Shown here: positions 18,542 through 28,501 of the stretch, piece after piece
How the letters are laid out: every line of letters begins with the position of its first letter
Numbering within the stretch: the first letter of the stretch is position 1
Assembly: GCA_004299095.1 (NCBI GenBank)
Contig: SCQQ01000027.1
Span: forward strand, 1-59,922
Reading direction: 5' to 3'
Length of the DNA: 59,922 nucleotides
Origin: Burkholderiaceae bacterium
Lineage (GTDB): Bacteria > Pseudomonadota > Gammaproteobacteria > Burkholderiales > Burkholderiaceae_C
Made by a program: the position numbers and the translations under genes
Notes under the pieces: model-generated
Database searches by the model: none
What the model was told of the DNA's origin: nothing
What the model saw: only the letters and a program-made list of their open reading frames with translations

Positions 18542-18915
18542 AACGCTTTCTGGTCCTTGCACTTTTCGTCGGCGCCAATCTTGGCGCTGCACTGGCTGCC
18601 TCGGCCCCGGCAAGCAAACCGGCCACCGTGCCCGATTCGGTCCAAGCGCTGCCCGAGGCACAGTTCAACGCGTGGGTCCAGGGCGAGCGCGATCAGATTG
18701 CCAAAGAGAAAGCGGCGATCGCTAAGCGCTATCACGCCGCCGGGTTTACCTGCTGGCATCGTTTTGCCGTCAATGATTGCCTCAGGGACGCGCGCCGCCA
18801 GCGTCGGGCGAAACTGGCGCCCGTGACGAAAACCGAACTGGCCGTAAACGCAGCGCAGCGCGACTACGAGACGCGCCAGCGCTTGCAAGAGATCGCGCAG
18901 AAGCAGAAAAAGTGA
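18538..18915 (+). CDS. Small exported protein with two conserved-looking cysteines
   Basis: A 125-residue protein of unknown function, translationally coupled to zapE through an ATGA overlap. A signal peptide covers residues 1 to about 20 (hydrophobic core LVLALFVGANLG, cleavage near ALA-AS). The mature part is a charged helix-rich domain with a two-cysteine core (FTCWHRFAVNDCLRDARRQRR; Cys72 and Cys81), a spacing consistent with a periplasmic disulfide, and a Gln/Lys-rich C-terminus. Similar short proteins follow other genes in Burkholderiales from memory, but no function is known to me. Confidence 0.8.
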   Translation: MKRFLVLALFVGANLGAALAASAPASKPATVPDSVQALPEAQFNAWVQGERDQIAKEKAAIAKRYHAAGFTCWHRFAVNDCLRDARRQRRAKLAPVTKTELAVNAAQRDYETRQRLQEIAQKQKK

Positions 18916-18941
18916 GCCGCGGGGCGCCCTCGATTCCCGGT

Positions 18942-19763
18942 TTATGCCGCCAATCCGCCGTAAATCGTTTTCTGCGGCGTGGTTCTGGTTTCACGCTTGC
19001 GCGGCGCGGCCTGCGGACCCAGGTTGACCAGGATCACCGACACGTTGTCGCCGCGGCCATGGCTGCGCCGGCAGGCGATTTCGATCAACAGCCGGCACGC
19101 TTCGTTGGGCGGCAACGATTGGGCGATTGAACACAGCTCGTCGTCGCGCAAGTAATGCCAGAGCCCGTCGGAACAGACGAGCAGAGAGTCGCCCACGGCC
19201 AGCTTGTCGATCGTCTGCTCTTCCAGCATGGGGTCGATCTCGGTGCCGAGGCAAGACGTCAGGACATTTGATTCCGGGTGCGTGGCGACTTCTTCGCGGT
19301 TCAACTCGCCGCGTGCGACCATGGCCTGCACCCGTGAATGGTCGGCGGTCTTGAGCGCGATCCGCCCGCCGCGAAATTGATAGATTCGCGAGTCCCCGGC
19401 GTGAATCCAGTGGCAGCTTGCCTGCGGCGTCATCAGGAATGCGGCAATGGTGCTGTGCGGCTTCAACTCGCTGGTGAGCGCAACGAGCCGGATAATCCGG
19501 TGCGCCTCCATGGCAATCTGACGGAGGAAGCCGGCCGCGTCGTCCAGGTGCGGCGCGAACCGCTCGAACAATTGGTTCGCCGTGAAAATGACCTGGTCCG
19601 ATGCGTTGCGGCCGCCGGTCGTGCCGCCCATGCCGTCGGCGACGATGCCGAGCACGCAGCCCTGATAGCGTGGATGCTCGATCAGCAATACCCGATCTTC
19701 TTGTGCCAGGCGCCCGCCCTGGTTGGTGCCGCTGGCGCCGTTGATGTGGAAGCCGAGATCCAT
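18942..19763 (-). CDS. PP2C-family serine/threonine protein phosphatase
   Basis: A 273-residue PPM phosphatase. The metal-binding and catalytic motifs are all present: NQGGRLAQED near residues 14-23, VADGMGG at 41-47 (Asp43), HAGDSRIYQFRGG at 121-133, CSDGLWHYL at 197-205 (Asp199) and GRGDNVSVILV at 236-246 (Asp239). It has no transmembrane or sensor domain. The start is the ATG at 19763, with GGAGAAGG upstream; the longer frame adds about 100 non-protein-like residues. No partner kinase or FHA protein is adjacent, so its substrate cannot be inferred. It converges with the small exported protein gene. Confidence 0.92.
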   Translation of the reverse strand: MDLGFHINGASGTNQGGRLAQEDRVLLIEHPRYQGCVLGIVADGMGGTTGGRNASDQVIFTANQLFERFAPHLDDAAGFLRQIAMEAHRIIRLVALTSELKPHSTIAAFLMTPQASCHWIHAGDSRIYQFRGGRIALKTADHSRVQAMVARGELNREEVATHPESNVLTSCLGTEIDPMLEEQTIDKLAVGDSLLVCSDGLWHYLRDDELCSIAQSLPPNEACRLLIEIACRRSHGRGDNVSVILVNLGPQAAPRKRETRTTPQKTIYGGLAA

Positions 19764-19965
19764 TTTCAGTTGCCTTCTCCGCCCTGGTGTCCGAGGTAAT
19801 TTTTCCGCGATCGTACGCGAGTGCGCGGTGTCGAACGACAATCCCTCACGTGGACGCGGTCGGTGCGTGCGTGTCGGGATCGCATTGTGCCAAGCGCGAA
19901 TGCCTTTGTTCACGAGTGGCATCGATTGAGGCAGAACGTGGAACTGGACGTGATGGAAATCGGGT
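19764..19965. other. Divergent gap between the PP2C gene and yoaA
   Basis: A 202-base gap with a GACAAT hexamer at 19837-19842 that lacks a recognisable -35. No gene, RNA or strong dyad is seen. Confidence 0.3.
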
Positions 19966-22020
19966 ATGGGTGACGATTGCGAGCGGGCTGCTGTAGCCGA
20001 TGACGCCGGTGCACTGGAATCCGCGGTGCGTGCCGTACTGGGCGAAGGGGGAGCACTCACCGATGCCGTCGATGACTATCGGCCGCGTGCCGAGCAGGTC
20101 CGGATGGCGCAGGCGGTGGCGCGCAGTATCGAGCGCGGCGGCGCTTTGGTGGTCGAAGCGCCCACCGGCGTGGGCAAGACCTTTGCCTACCTGGTGCCCG
20201 CGCTCCTGTCCGGCGAACGCGTGATTCTGTCGACCGCAACCAAGGCGCTGCAAGATCAGCTCTATGCCCGTGACCTGCCGCGCCTGGCGCGCGCGCTCAA
20301 GCTGCCAGTGCGCAAAGCCCTGCTGAAAGGGCGCTCCAGTTATCTCTGCCTGCACCGGCTGGAACAGGCGGTCCACGGCGAACCGCCAGCGATGGCGGAC
20401 GCGCGCGCGCAACTGGCGGAGATCGAGCGCTGGTCGAAAACCACGCGCACCGGCGATTTGGCCGAATTGCCTTGGCTGGACGAGCGCTCGCCACTGATTC
20501 CGCAAGTCACCAGCACGCACGAGAATTGCCTGGGCGCGGATTGCCCGCAATTCCAATCCTGCCACGTGAACTTGGCGCGCCGCCAGGCGGTGGCGGCGGA
20601 TGTCGTGGTCATCAACCACCATTTGTTTTTTGCCGACCTGGCGATTCGCGAGTCCGGCATGGCCGAACTGCTGCCGACCGTGCGCTGTGTGATCTTCGAT
20701 GAAGCGCATCGCTTCAACGAGACCGGCATTCAGTTTCTGGGAGAGCAATTGAGCAGCGCGCAGCTACTCAACCTGGGACGTGACGTGCTTGCGGCCGGGC
20801 TGAAACTGGCGCGCGGGCAATTCGATTGGCGCACCCTGTCAGCGGATCTGGAAGAGGCAGCGCGCGACCTGCGGTTGGCAGTCGGCACGCGCTTGCGTTC
20901 GGGGCGGCTGCGCTGGCGCGAGCAGGTGCCTGAAGGCGTGGATGAAGCACCTTGGGCGCACGCCCTGGAACGCTGCGATGACGCGTTGACAGCGGTGGAG
21001 AAAGCGCTGCAAACCGCGGGTGACTTCGGCCCCGATTTCATGCGCTTGCGCGCGCGCGCCGATCGCCTTTTGCAGCAGGTTCACCGATTTGCCGGGCCAC
21101 TCGATCCGGCGCGCGTACGCTGGGTCGACGTGGGGTCGGCGGTGCGGCTCGTGGAATCGCCGCTGGACGTGGCGGAAACCGTGCGTACGCGCCTGCTCGA
21201 CGTACCCGTCGAGAGCGACGGGCCTGATCGGCAGCGCGCTTGGATCTTTGTCTCGGCCACGCTGGGCGATGAGGATCATCTCGCATGGTTCACGCAACCT
21301 TGTGGATTGCAGGATGCGGAGGTGTTGCGCCTGCAAAGCCCGTTTTGCTACCCCGAGCAAGCCGGCCTCTATGTGCCGCCCGGTCTGGTGGCGCCGAGCG
21401 ATCCGGCGCACAGCACGCAGGTTGCGCGACTGGTAGCGGAGGCCGCGGGTGCGTTGGGAGGCCGCACTCTGGTGCTCACGACCACATTGCGCGCCTTGCA
21501 GCACATTGGCGCAGCGCTGCAGGAGCTGCTGCTGGCTCACCCCGAGCTGGAAGTGCTGCAGCAGGGCCGTGCGCCCAAGCGGGTGTTGATGGAGCGCTTC
21601 CGCCACGGCGGCCAGCGCGGCACGGGCTGCGTGCTGGTCGCTTCAGCGTCGTTCTGGGAAGGCTTCGACGTGCCCGGCGACGCGCTGCAGTTGGTGGTGA
21701 TCGACAAACTGCCGTTCCCACCGCCCGATGATCCGCTGGTCGATGCCCGCTGCCGTCGTATCGAAACCGAAGGCGGGCGGGCGTTCCAGCGCTATCTGTT
21801 GCCGGCCACCGCGGTGGCGCTGAAGCAGGGCGCGGGGCGCTTGATTCGCAACGAGAGCGATCGCGGCATCCTGGTGATTTGCGACGTGCGCCTTCGGACC
21901 AAGAGTTATGGCAAGCGCTTGCTGGCCGCCTTGCCGCCTATGCGCGCCTTGCCGGCGCGCGCGGAATTCGAGACCGCGCTGCACGACTTGAGCGCCGTGA
22001 ATGCGGGTGTTGGGGCTTGA
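19966..22020 (+). CDS. yoaA: ATP-dependent DNA helicase, YoaA/DinG (XPD-like) family
   Basis: A 684-residue 5'-3' superfamily 2 helicase with an iron-sulfur cluster. Walker A is EAPTGVGKT (64-72) and the DEAH box is at 245-248 (VIFDEAH). The four cluster cysteines are visible as Cys128 (SSYLCLHR) and Cys188, Cys193 and Cys199 (NCLGADCPQFQSC). C-terminal motifs include ASASFWEGFDVPGD and KQGAGRLIRNESDRG. Family members act on R-loops and in replication-stress repair, YoaA together with the clamp-loader subunit HolC. Length lies between YoaA (636) and DinG (716); I prefer YoaA but cannot exclude DinG. Confidence 0.9.
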   Translation: MGDDCERAAVADDAGALESAVRAVLGEGGALTDAVDDYRPRAEQVRMAQAVARSIERGGALVVEAPTGVGKTFAYLVPALLSGERVILSTATKALQDQLYARDLPRLARALKLPVRKALLKGRSSYLCLHRLEQAVHGEPPAMADARAQLAEIERWSKTTRTGDLAELPWLDERSPLIPQVTSTHENCLGADCPQFQSCHVNLARRQAVAADVVVINHHLFFADLAIRESGMAELLPTVRCVIFDEAHRFNETGIQFLGEQLSSAQLLNLGRDVLAAGLKLARGQFDWRTLSADLEEAARDLRLAVGTRLRSGRLRWREQVPEGVDEAPWAHALERCDDALTAVEKALQTAGDFGPDFMRLRARADRLLQQVHRFAGPLDPARVRWVDVGSAVRLVESPLDVAETVRTRLLDVPVESDGPDRQRAWIFVSATLGDEDHLAWFTQPCGLQDAEVLRLQSPFCYPEQAGLYVPPGLVAPSDPAHSTQVARLVAEAAGALGGRTLVLTTTLRALQHIGAALQELLLAHPELEVLQQGRAPKRVLMERFRHGGQRGTGCVLVASASFWEGFDVPGDALQLVVIDKLPFPPPDDPLVDARCRRIETEGGRAFQRYLLPATAVALKQGAGRLIRNESDRGILVICDVRLRTKSYGKRLLAALPPMRALPARAEFETALHDLSAVNAGVGA

Positions 22021-22059
22021 GTTCGGGCCGGCGCCGAGGCCGTCAGCGCACCGAGTCGC

Positions 22060-22866
22060 CTACCAAAGCCGCCACCACGGTTTGTCCGTCGTCGTCGTGA
22101 ACCCCTTGGCGAGGTATGCGCTGTTCGGATAGTTCTGGTCCAGCACGCGCTTGGCGTCGTCGCGCAGTTGTGTCATGCCCAGCTTGTCGTACGACTCGAC
22201 CAGGATATAGAGCGCTTCCTGCAGCGCCGGCGCGTCGCGGTAGTCCTTGATGGCTTCCTGCGCGCGGTCGATGGCGGCCACGTAGGCGCCGCGGCTGTAA
22301 TAGAAGCGCGCCACGTGCACGTCGTACCGCGCCAGCGAATTGACGATGTAGCGCATGCGCGCGCGCGCATCCGGCGTGTAGCGCGAATCGGGGAAGCGCT
22401 TCACCAGCTCGTCGAACGATTGAAATGCTTCCTTGGCGGCCTTCTGGTCGCGCTCGGACAAGTCCTGGCGCGTGAGGAACGAGAACATTCCCAGGTTGCC
22501 GTTGAAATTGACCACGCCCTTGAGGTAGAGCGCGTAATCCATCGCCGGGCTGGTGGGATGCAGGCGCATGAAGCGGTCGAGCGTGGCCACGGCTTCGGGT
22601 TTTTGATCGTCCTTGTATTGGGCGTAGGCCTTGTCGAGCTGCGCCTGCTGCGCCAATGGCGTCCCGGCGGCGCGGCCTTCGAGCGTTTCATACAGCGGGA
22701 TGGCCTTGTCGTACGAGTTCGACGTCATCTCGTCGTTGGCTTCCGCGTAAATGCGGTTGGGGCTCCAGCCGGCGGTTCGGTCCTCGGACTGGGACGCGCA
22801 GCCGGCCAGGAGAGTGGCGGCAATCAACGCGCCAGCGGCGGCCGCTGATAATGGGGCACCTTGCAT
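22060..22866 (-). CDS. bamD: Outer membrane protein assembly factor BamD
   Basis: A 268-residue TPR lipoprotein of the BAM complex, essential for inserting beta-barrel proteins in the outer membrane. A signal peptide ends in the lipobox LAGC with Cys23. The mature part has the BamD helices, for example YDKAIPLYETLEGR, QLDKAYAQYKDDQKPEA, the LHPTSPAMDYALYLKG segment and ARFYYSRGAYVAAIDRAQ. The start is the ATG at 22866 (MQGAPLSAA); the longer frame adds an Arg-rich, non-signal sequence. It is divergent from rluD, as in most betaproteobacteria. Confidence 0.94.
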   Translation of the reverse strand: MQGAPLSAAAAGALIAATLLAGCASQSEDRTAGWSPNRIYAEANDEMTSNSYDKAIPLYETLEGRAAGTPLAQQAQLDKAYAQYKDDQKPEAVATLDRFMRLHPTSPAMDYALYLKGVVNFNGNLGMFSFLTRQDLSERDQKAAKEAFQSFDELVKRFPDSRYTPDARARMRYIVNSLARYDVHVARFYYSRGAYVAAIDRAQEAIKDYRDAPALQEALYILVESYDKLGMTQLRDDAKRVLDQNYPNSAYLAKGFTTTTDKPWWRLW

Positions 22867-22925
22867 CAGTGGCGATCCTTTTGAATCAAGCTCGGACGAT
22901 TGTATCGGGGTCGCCCACGGAAGAC

Positions 22926-23924
22926 GTGGCCGTGGCCGACGCCGACGCCGACGACGCGTCGGACGCCGCTGACACGGCACCCGAGCTGCGCCAGCTCACC
23001 GTGCCAGCGAGTCTGCACAATACGCGCCTGGACAAGGCGCTGGCGGAGCTGGTTCCGGAGTTTTCCCGCAACTACTTGCGCCAGTTGATCGAGCAGGACG
23101 CGGCGCGCCTCAACGGCCGCGTGGTGCTCAAGCCGGCGCAGAAAGTGCGCGCGGGGGATGTTGTCGACATCGAGTTGCGGCCCACGCCCATGAGCCAGGC
23201 GTTCATCCCGCAGCCCATGGATCTCGTGGTGGTGTACGAGGATGAGCACATCGCCGTGATCGACAAGCCTGCGGGCCTGGTGGTGCACCCCGCGCCTGGC
23301 CACTGGAGCGGAACCTTGCTGAACGGCTTGCTGGCACGCGACGCGCACGCGGCCCTGCTGCCGCGCGCCGGCATCGTGCATCGCCTCGACAAGGGCACCA
23401 GCGGCCTGATGGTGGTGGCGCGCTCGCGCGTCGCGATGGACGTGCTGGTCGAGCGCATCGCCCGGCACGAAGTGCGGCGTGAATATCTGGCGCTGGCCGG
23501 GCGTCCGTGGACCGGACCGCAGACCTGCGACGTCGACTTGCCGATCGGCCGAGACGTGCGCAATCGGCTGCGCATGGCGGTCGTCGACTTGGCCCGGCAG
23601 GCCGGCAAACCCGCGCAGACGCGCTTTGAGTTGCTGCAAAACGCGGAGCACGGTTGCCTGCTGCGCTGCCTGCTGCGCACCGGGCGGACGCATCAAATCC
23701 GCGTGCACGCAGCGCATCTGGGGCACCCGCTGGTGAGCGATACGCTGTACGGCGGCACCTTCGCCGCCGGCATGACGCGGCAGGCGCTGCATGCGCGCCG
23801 GCTGGCTCTGCTGCATCCGGTCACCGGCGTCCAATTGAACTTCAAGGCCCCGCTGCCAGCCGATTTGGCTGCGGCACTGCAATCATGGGGACTTACAATT
23901 TCCGCGACCAGACGGGTCGCTTGA
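22926..23924 (+). CDS. rluD: 23S rRNA pseudouridine(1911/1915/1917) synthase
   Basis: Converts three uridines in helix 69 of 23S rRNA to pseudouridine. An N-terminal S4 domain (TRLDKALAELVPEFSRNYLRQLIEQ) is followed by the RluA-type catalytic motif IVHRLDKGTSGLMVVA with the nucleophilic aspartate. LRTGRTHQIRVHAAHLGHPLVSDTLYGG completes the fold. The start is uncertain: an ATG at 22851 overlaps the divergent bamD start by 16 bases, whereas GTG at 22926 or 22932 leaves room for promoters. The residues before the S4 domain are acidic and low complexity in every version. Confidence 0.93.
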   Translation: MAVADADADDASDAADTAPELRQLTVPASLHNTRLDKALAELVPEFSRNYLRQLIEQDAARLNGRVVLKPAQKVRAGDVVDIELRPTPMSQAFIPQPMDLVVVYEDEHIAVIDKPAGLVVHPAPGHWSGTLLNGLLARDAHAALLPRAGIVHRLDKGTSGLMVVARSRVAMDVLVERIARHEVRREYLALAGRPWTGPQTCDVDLPIGRDVRNRLRMAVVDLARQAGKPAQTRFELLQNAEHGCLLRCLLRTGRTHQIRVHAAHLGHPLVSDTLYGGTFAAGMTRQALHARRLALLHPVTGVQLNFKAPLPADLAAALQSWGLTISATRRVA

Positions 23925-24012
23925 GCGGTCTCTGTGGGGCGTTGTGGCGACGACCCGGCCATGGGGCTGCAGGCGTCGTTTCTTGCGAGTTTTTTCCTTG
24001 GAGATTGAGCTG

Positions 24013-24654
24013 TTGGACCGCGTGGACATCAAACGGGTCATCGAGACTGCGCTGATCTGCCATCAGCAACCCTTGGCCGTGAGCGAGTTGCGCGTGCTGT
24101 TCGCGGGCGAAGTCGACGCACAGGCGATTCAGGGCGCATTGCGCGAGTTGCAGGATGACTGGATCGGGCGCGGTGCCGAATTGGTCCAGGTGGCAACCGG
24201 CTGGCGCGTGCAGAGCCGTGCTGAAATGCACGTCTATCTTGAGCGGTTGCGACCGGAGAAGGCCTTGAAATACAGCCGTGCCGTCCTGGAAACGCTGGCG
24301 ATCGTGGCGTATCGACAGCCGGTCACGCGCGGGGATATCGAGGAAATCCGCGGGGTCACGATCAATTCGTCGCTCATCAAGCAGCTCGAAGAGCGCGGCT
24401 GGATCGAAACCGTGGGTTATCGCGAAACCGTTGGGCGGCCGGCGTTGTTGGCAACCACCCGGCAATTTTTGGATGACCTGGGCGTCCGCTCGTTGGAGGA
24501 ATTACCCGCGCTCGAAGGGTACGTCCAGCCCGTTGCGGCGGAAACTCGGGCGGCAAGCGATCCAAAGCTGATCTCGAGGCCCTGCGTCGCTCCGGTGCAG
24601 GGTGCCGACATGGCGGCTGATGCCGGGCCGTTCGCCGTGGCCGAATCGACATGA
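24013..24654 (+). CDS. scpB: Segregation and condensation protein B
   Basis: ScpB is the winged-helix kleisin partner of the SMC-ScpA chromosome condensation complex. The 213-residue product has both winged-helix repeats, seen as [25 protein letters not shown] and [31 protein letters not shown], then [21 protein letters not shown]. The start is taken as TTG at 24013, nine bases after GGAG; upstream ATG at 23944 would add residues with no family match. scpA is not in the window. It overlaps rluB by ATGA. Confidence 0.9.
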   Translation: MDRVDIKRVIETALICHQQPLAVSELRVLFAGEVDAQAIQGALRELQDDWIGRGAELVQVATGWRVQSRAEMHVYLERLRPEKALKYSRAVLETLAIVAYRQPVTRGDIEEIRGVTINSSLIKQLEERGWIETVGYRETVGRPALLATTRQFLDDLGVRSLEELPALEGYVQPVAAETRAASDPKLISRPCVAPVQGADMAADAGPFAVAEST

Positions 24655-25988
24655 AATCCAGAGCCGATAAACCAAAGCGCTCGCGACGTCCCGACTCAGA
24701 AGGCGACGCGGATGCACGCGGCAGCAAGCGGCTGCCAACGCCGCGCCAACGTCGCGAACCCGGCGCTGACAGACCCGTGCGCGATGAGCGGGGCGACCAA
24801 GGTCCGGCACGCAAACGCGCGCGCCCGACTGCGGCACGGCGCGCGTCGGAACGCGGCACCGCTCGATCCTCGAGGGATCGCGCGACGGCGCGCGAACGGC
24901 TGGCGGGAACAGCGGATGGGCGTGCCGATGGGGTATTCCAATCCGAGGGCAGCGAGAACGAGCGCCCGTACCGCGCCGATCGCGTGTTGGCCGCGGAACC
25001 CGATCAACCGAAATTGCACAAGGTCCTGGCGCAGGCCGGGCTGGGATCGCGCCTTGAAATGGAGGCGCTGATTGCCGACCAGCGCGTGCGCGTCAACGGC
25101 CACCCGGCGCACGTCGGCCAGCGCGTGCAACCGGGCGACGAGGTGCGGGTCGACGGGCGCTTGATCACCGTGCATGCCGAGCCGGTACGGGTGCTGCTCT
25201 ATCACAAGCCGGTGGGCGAGGTGGTGACCCACAGCGATCCCGAACAACGGCCCACGGTGTTTGCGCGCTTGCCGCGTTTGCAACGCGGCAAATGGCAATC
25301 GGTGGGCCGCCTTGACCTGAACACCGAAGGCCTGCTGCTGCTCACCAATTCCGGCGATCTGGCCAACCGCATGATGCACCCGCGCTACGGGCTGGAGCGC
25401 GAGTACGCGGTGCGTGTGCTCGGGGCGCTCGGGTTGGAGGAGAAGCAGCGCCTCTTGGACGGCGTGATGCTCGCCGATGGGCGCGCGCATTTCCTCAAGT
25501 TGACCGAGGAGGAAGCCGGTGAGGGCGCGAACCGCTGGTATCGGGTGACGATTGCCGAGGGGCGCAACCGCGAAGTGCGGCGCCTGTTCGAGGCGCTGGG
25601 TCACGCTGTCAGCCGGCTGATTCGCGTGCGTTATGGACCGGTGGTCTTGCCGCGCGGCCTGCGCCGCGGCTTCTGGCAGGAATTGGCTGGCGCGGAGGCT
25701 GAAGAAGTGCTCGGCTTGCCGTTGGCCGCTGGCGGGGCGCGTGAGGGTCCCCGCCGGACGGTGCGATCGGATGCACCGCGGCGGCGCGATGCTGCGAACT
25801 CACGCCCGCGTGGTCGCGGCGAGCGCTCGCCCGGCTTTCCGATCGCGGCAGCGTCACGTGACCGCAAGGCAGCAGCGCGCGGCGCGGGCGCTGGCGCGCG
25901 GGCGCGACCGGCCAAAGGCGGTGCCGATGCCGATGCACGCCGGACGATGAAGCCTGCGCGCCCTGCCAGGGACGCGCGCAAAAGCTAA
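24651..25988 (+). CDS. rluB: 23S rRNA pseudouridine(2605) synthase with long basic extensions
   Basis: A 445-residue RsuA-family synthase, much longer than E. coli RluB (291). The core runs from an S4 domain ([20 protein letters not shown], from about residue 122) to the catalytic GRLDLNTEG with Asp222, then [15 protein letters not shown] and [15 protein letters not shown]. Both ends are low-complexity and arginine-rich: about 115 residues before the S4 domain and about 85 after the core. Such disordered basic tails are common in Burkholderiales RluB and probably bind RNA. It is translationally coupled to scpB. Confidence 0.93.
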   Translation: MKSRADKPKRSRRPDSEGDADARGSKRLPTPRQRREPGADRPVRDERGDQGPARKRARPTAARRASERGTARSSRDRATARERLAGTADGRADGVFQSEGSENERPYRADRVLAAEPDQPKLHKVLAQAGLGSRLEMEALIADQRVRVNGHPAHVGQRVQPGDEVRVDGRLITVHAEPVRVLLYHKPVGEVVTHSDPEQRPTVFARLPRLQRGKWQSVGRLDLNTEGLLLLTNSGDLANRMMHPRYGLEREYAVRVLGALGLEEKQRLLDGVMLADGRAHFLKLTEEEAGEGANRWYRVTIAEGRNREVRRLFEALGHAVSRLIRVRYGPVVLPRGLRRGFWQELAGAEAEEVLGLPLAAGGAREGPRRTVRSDAPRRRDAANSRPRGRGERSPGFPIAAASRDRKAAARGAGAGARARPAKGGADADARRTMKPARPARDARKS

Positions 25989-25991
25989 AAT
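25986..25991 (+). promoter_or_regulatory. Possible -10 element for ndk
   Basis: TAAAAT overlaps the rluB stop codon, 55 bases before the ndk ATG. No convincing -35 hexamer is visible in the GC-rich upstream coding sequence, so this is a weak call. Confidence 0.25.
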
Positions 25992-26045
25992 TACGCGCTT
26001 TGCCGCGCGCCTGAAGCGCAGTTTCAAACTCGAAAGCATTTTTTC

Positions 26046-26471
26046 ATGGCCATTGAGCGCACTCTTTCCATCATCAAACCCGACGCGGTTGCCAAGAACG
26101 TCATTGGGCAGATTTACGCCCGATTCGAAGCCGCGGGGCTGAAGATCGTCGCCGCCCGCATGGTGCATCTGTCGCGCCGCGAGGCCGAGCAGTTCTATGC
26201 TGTGCACAGGGAGCGGCCGTTCTTCGCCGACCTGGTGAAATTCATGATTTCCGGCCCGGTGATGGTGCAGGTGCTTGAAGGGTCTGGCGCGATCGCCAAG
26301 AACCGTGAATTGATGGGCGCCACCGATCCGAAGAAAGCCGACCAAGGCACGATTCGCGCCGATTTCGCCGACTCCATCGACGCCAACGCGGTGCACGGTT
26401 CCGACGCGCCTGAAACGGCCGCGGTCGAAATCGCGTTCTTCTTTCCGAGCTTGGCGATCCACAGCCGCTGA
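26046..26471 (+). CDS. ndk: Nucleoside diphosphate kinase
   Basis: Transfers the terminal phosphate between nucleoside triphosphates and diphosphates through a phosphohistidine. The 141-residue protein starts [15 protein letters not shown] and has the active site [10 protein letters not shown] with His117; the family's usual length is 140-150. No clear ribosome-binding site precedes the ATG. It leads the cluster ndk-rlmN-pilW-rodZ-ispG-hisS-yfgM-bamB-der, which is strongly conserved in betaproteobacteria. Confidence 0.97.
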   Translation: MAIERTLSIIKPDAVAKNVIGQIYARFEAAGLKIVAARMVHLSRREAEQFYAVHRERPFFADLVKFMISGPVMVQVLEGSGAIAKNRELMGATDPKKADQGTIRADFADSIDANAVHGSDAPETAAVEIAFFFPSLAIHSR

Positions 26472-26498
26472 GTGGCATTCTTCTGGGGTGATTAGTCC

Positions 26499-27665
26499 AT
26501 GAGCATCGTTCCGGTCAATTTGCTGGGGCTTGAGCTCGACGCACTGGTGGCGCTGTGCGAGGAACTGGGTGAAAAGCGCTTCCGGGCGGTGCAACTGTTC
26601 CGCTGGGTTCACCAGCGCGGCGTGTCCGATTTTGGCCAGATGACGGATCTGGCGAAGTCGTTCCGCGCGAAACTGGCCGAGCGCGCTTACGTGGCGACGG
26701 CCGCGATCACGCATCAGCACGAATCGAGGGACGGCACCATCAAGTGGCTGTTCGACGTGGGCGGGGGCGATGCGATTGAAGCGGTTTTCATCCCGGAAGA
26801 AGGGCGCAACACCTTGTGCGTGTCGTCGCAAGCCGGCTGCGCGGTCGGCTGCCGCTTCTGCTTCACTGGCCACCAGGGTTTTTCGCGCAATCTGAGCAGC
26901 GCTGAAATCGTCGGGCAGCTCTGGTACGCCGAGCATTTCCTGCGCAAGCGCTTGGGGGGTGCCGAGCGCGTGATCTCCAACGTGGTTTTCATGGGCATGG
27001 GCGAGCCGCTGCAGAACTACCGCAATCTGGTACCCGCGCTGCGCATCCTGCTGGACGACCATGGCTATGGCCTGTCGCGGCGCCGCGTGACGGTCTCGAC
27101 TTCGGGCGTGGTGCCGATGATCGATCGGCTGGCGCAGGATTGCCCGGTGGCGCTTGCAGTGTCACTGCACGCGCCGGACGACACGCTGCGCGACTACTTG
27201 GTGCCGCTCAACCGCAAGCACCCGATCGATGAGCTGTTGCGCAGTTGCATCCAGTACCTGCAGTACGCGCCGCGCGATTTCCTGACATTTGAGTACTGCA
27301 TGCTGGACGGCGTGAATGATTTGCCGCAGCAGGCACGGGCGTTGGTCGAACTGGTTCGTGCGTATGGGATGCAGGGGCTGCGCTGCAAATTCAACCTGAT
27401 TCCCTTCAATCCGTTCCCGGGGTCGGGCCTGATCCGCTCCACCGACGAGAACATTCGCGCATTCGCGCAGATCCTGGCCGATGCCGGCATCGTCACCACG
27501 GTGCGCAAGACCCGTGGCGACGACATCGAGGCGGCATGTGGCCAATTGGCCGGCAGCGTGCAGGACCACACGCACGTGGCCGAACGGGTGAAGCAGCAAC
27601 GCGCCATGGCGCCCGAACGATCGGCACGTGCCCTCCCCACGATCGAACACGAGGCGTTGACATGA
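26499..27665 (+). CDS. rlmN: Dual-specificity 23S rRNA/tRNA adenine-C2 methyltransferase
   Basis: A radical-SAM enzyme that methylates A2503 of 23S rRNA and A37 of some tRNAs. The 388-residue protein has the cluster motif CAVGCRFC with Cys114, Cys118 and Cys121, the [15 protein letters not shown]-binding segment and SLHAPDD. The catalytic cysteine near the C-terminus lies in [11 protein letters not shown], preceded by TTVRKTRG. Its stop overlaps the pilW start by ATGA. Confidence 0.96.
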   Translation: MSIVPVNLLGLELDALVALCEELGEKRFRAVQLFRWVHQRGVSDFGQMTDLAKSFRAKLAERAYVATAAITHQHESRDGTIKWLFDVGGGDAIEAVFIPEEGRNTLCVSSQAGCAVGCRFCFTGHQGFSRNLSSAEIVGQLWYAEHFLRKRLGGAERVISNVVFMGMGEPLQNYRNLVPALRILLDDHGYGLSRRRVTVSTSGVVPMIDRLAQDCPVALAVSLHAPDDTLRDYLVPLNRKHPIDELLRSCIQYLQYAPRDFLTFEYCMLDGVNDLPQQARALVELVRAYGMQGLRCKFNLIPFNPFPGSGLIRSTDENIRAFAQILADAGIVTTVRKTRGDDIEAACGQLAGSVQDHTHVAERVKQQRAMAPERSARALPTIEHEALT

Positions 27666-28501
27666 ATCGTCGCTCCCGCACATGGCCTGCCGGCCTGGCA
27701 GCAGCCTGCGCGGCGTTGACGCTGCTGTTGGCGGGCTGCGCGACGCCGCCGGGGGGCGTAAGTGGCAGCACCACGCCCCGGCTGGGCGGTCCAGCGTCTG
27801 ATTGGCAATCCAATGCTGCCGATCCGGCCGTGCGCCAGCGCGCTGAAACGCACCTGGCGCTCGCCACCGGTTATTTGCAGCGGGGCGAAAGCCGGGTTGC
27901 GCTGAGCGAGGCCAAAGAAGCGCAGGATGCCGATCCGCGATTTGCCGCGGCCTTCAACGTGGCCGGGATGGCTTACGCCGCGCTCGGTGATCGCGATCAG
28001 GCCGAGGCCGAATACCAGCACGCCATCACGCTGAATCCGCGGGACGGCAACATCTATCACAACCTCGGCTGGTTGCAGTGCCAGCGCGCCGACTATGCCG
28101 ACGCCGAGACCCAGTTCCAGCACGCGCTGCAGTTCCCGAATGCCGATCGTGCGCGCACCCTGATGGCGCAAGGGGTTTGCCAGGCGCGCGCCGGCAAGAA
28201 AGCTGAGGCCGAAGCCACGCTCATGCAGGCTTACGATCTCGATGCGGCCAACCCCATCGTGGCGTACAACTTGGCGCTGCTGCTTTATCAGCGTGGCGAT
28301 TACGAGCGGGCGCGCTTTTACATCCGGCGGTTGAACAACAGCGAATTGGCCAACGCGCAGTCATTGTGGCTGGGAATTCGGGTGGAGCATCGCATGGACG
28401 ATCAGCGTGCCATGGATCAATTGGCGAACCAGTTGCGCCGCCGTTTTGCCGGCTCGAAAGAGCTGACCGCTTACGACAAAGGCGATTTCGATGACCAATG
28501 A
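27662..28501 (+). CDS. pilW: Type IV pilus biogenesis/stability lipoprotein PilW (PilF), TPR
   Basis: A 279-residue TPR lipoprotein, the pilotin that helps the PilQ secretin assemble in the outer membrane. The signal peptide ends in the lipobox LAGC (Cys26). TPR units follow from about residue 60: [43 protein letters not shown] and [20 protein letters not shown], the last typical of PilW. The ATG lies inside the rlmN stop. The 3' end overlaps the rodZ-like gene by 11 bases. Confidence 0.9.
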   Translation: MNRRSRTWPAGLAAACAALTLLLAGCATPPGGVSGSTTPRLGGPASDWQSNAADPAVRQRAETHLALATGYLQRGESRVALSEAKEAQDADPRFAAAFNVAGMAYAALGDRDQAEAEYQHAITLNPRDGNIYHNLGWLQCQRADYADAETQFQHALQFPNADRARTLMAQGVCQARAGKKAEAEATLMQAYDLDAANPIVAYNLALLLYQRGDYERARFYIRRLNNSELANAQSLWLGIRVEHRMDDQRAMDQLANQLRRRFAGSKELTAYDKGDFDDQ

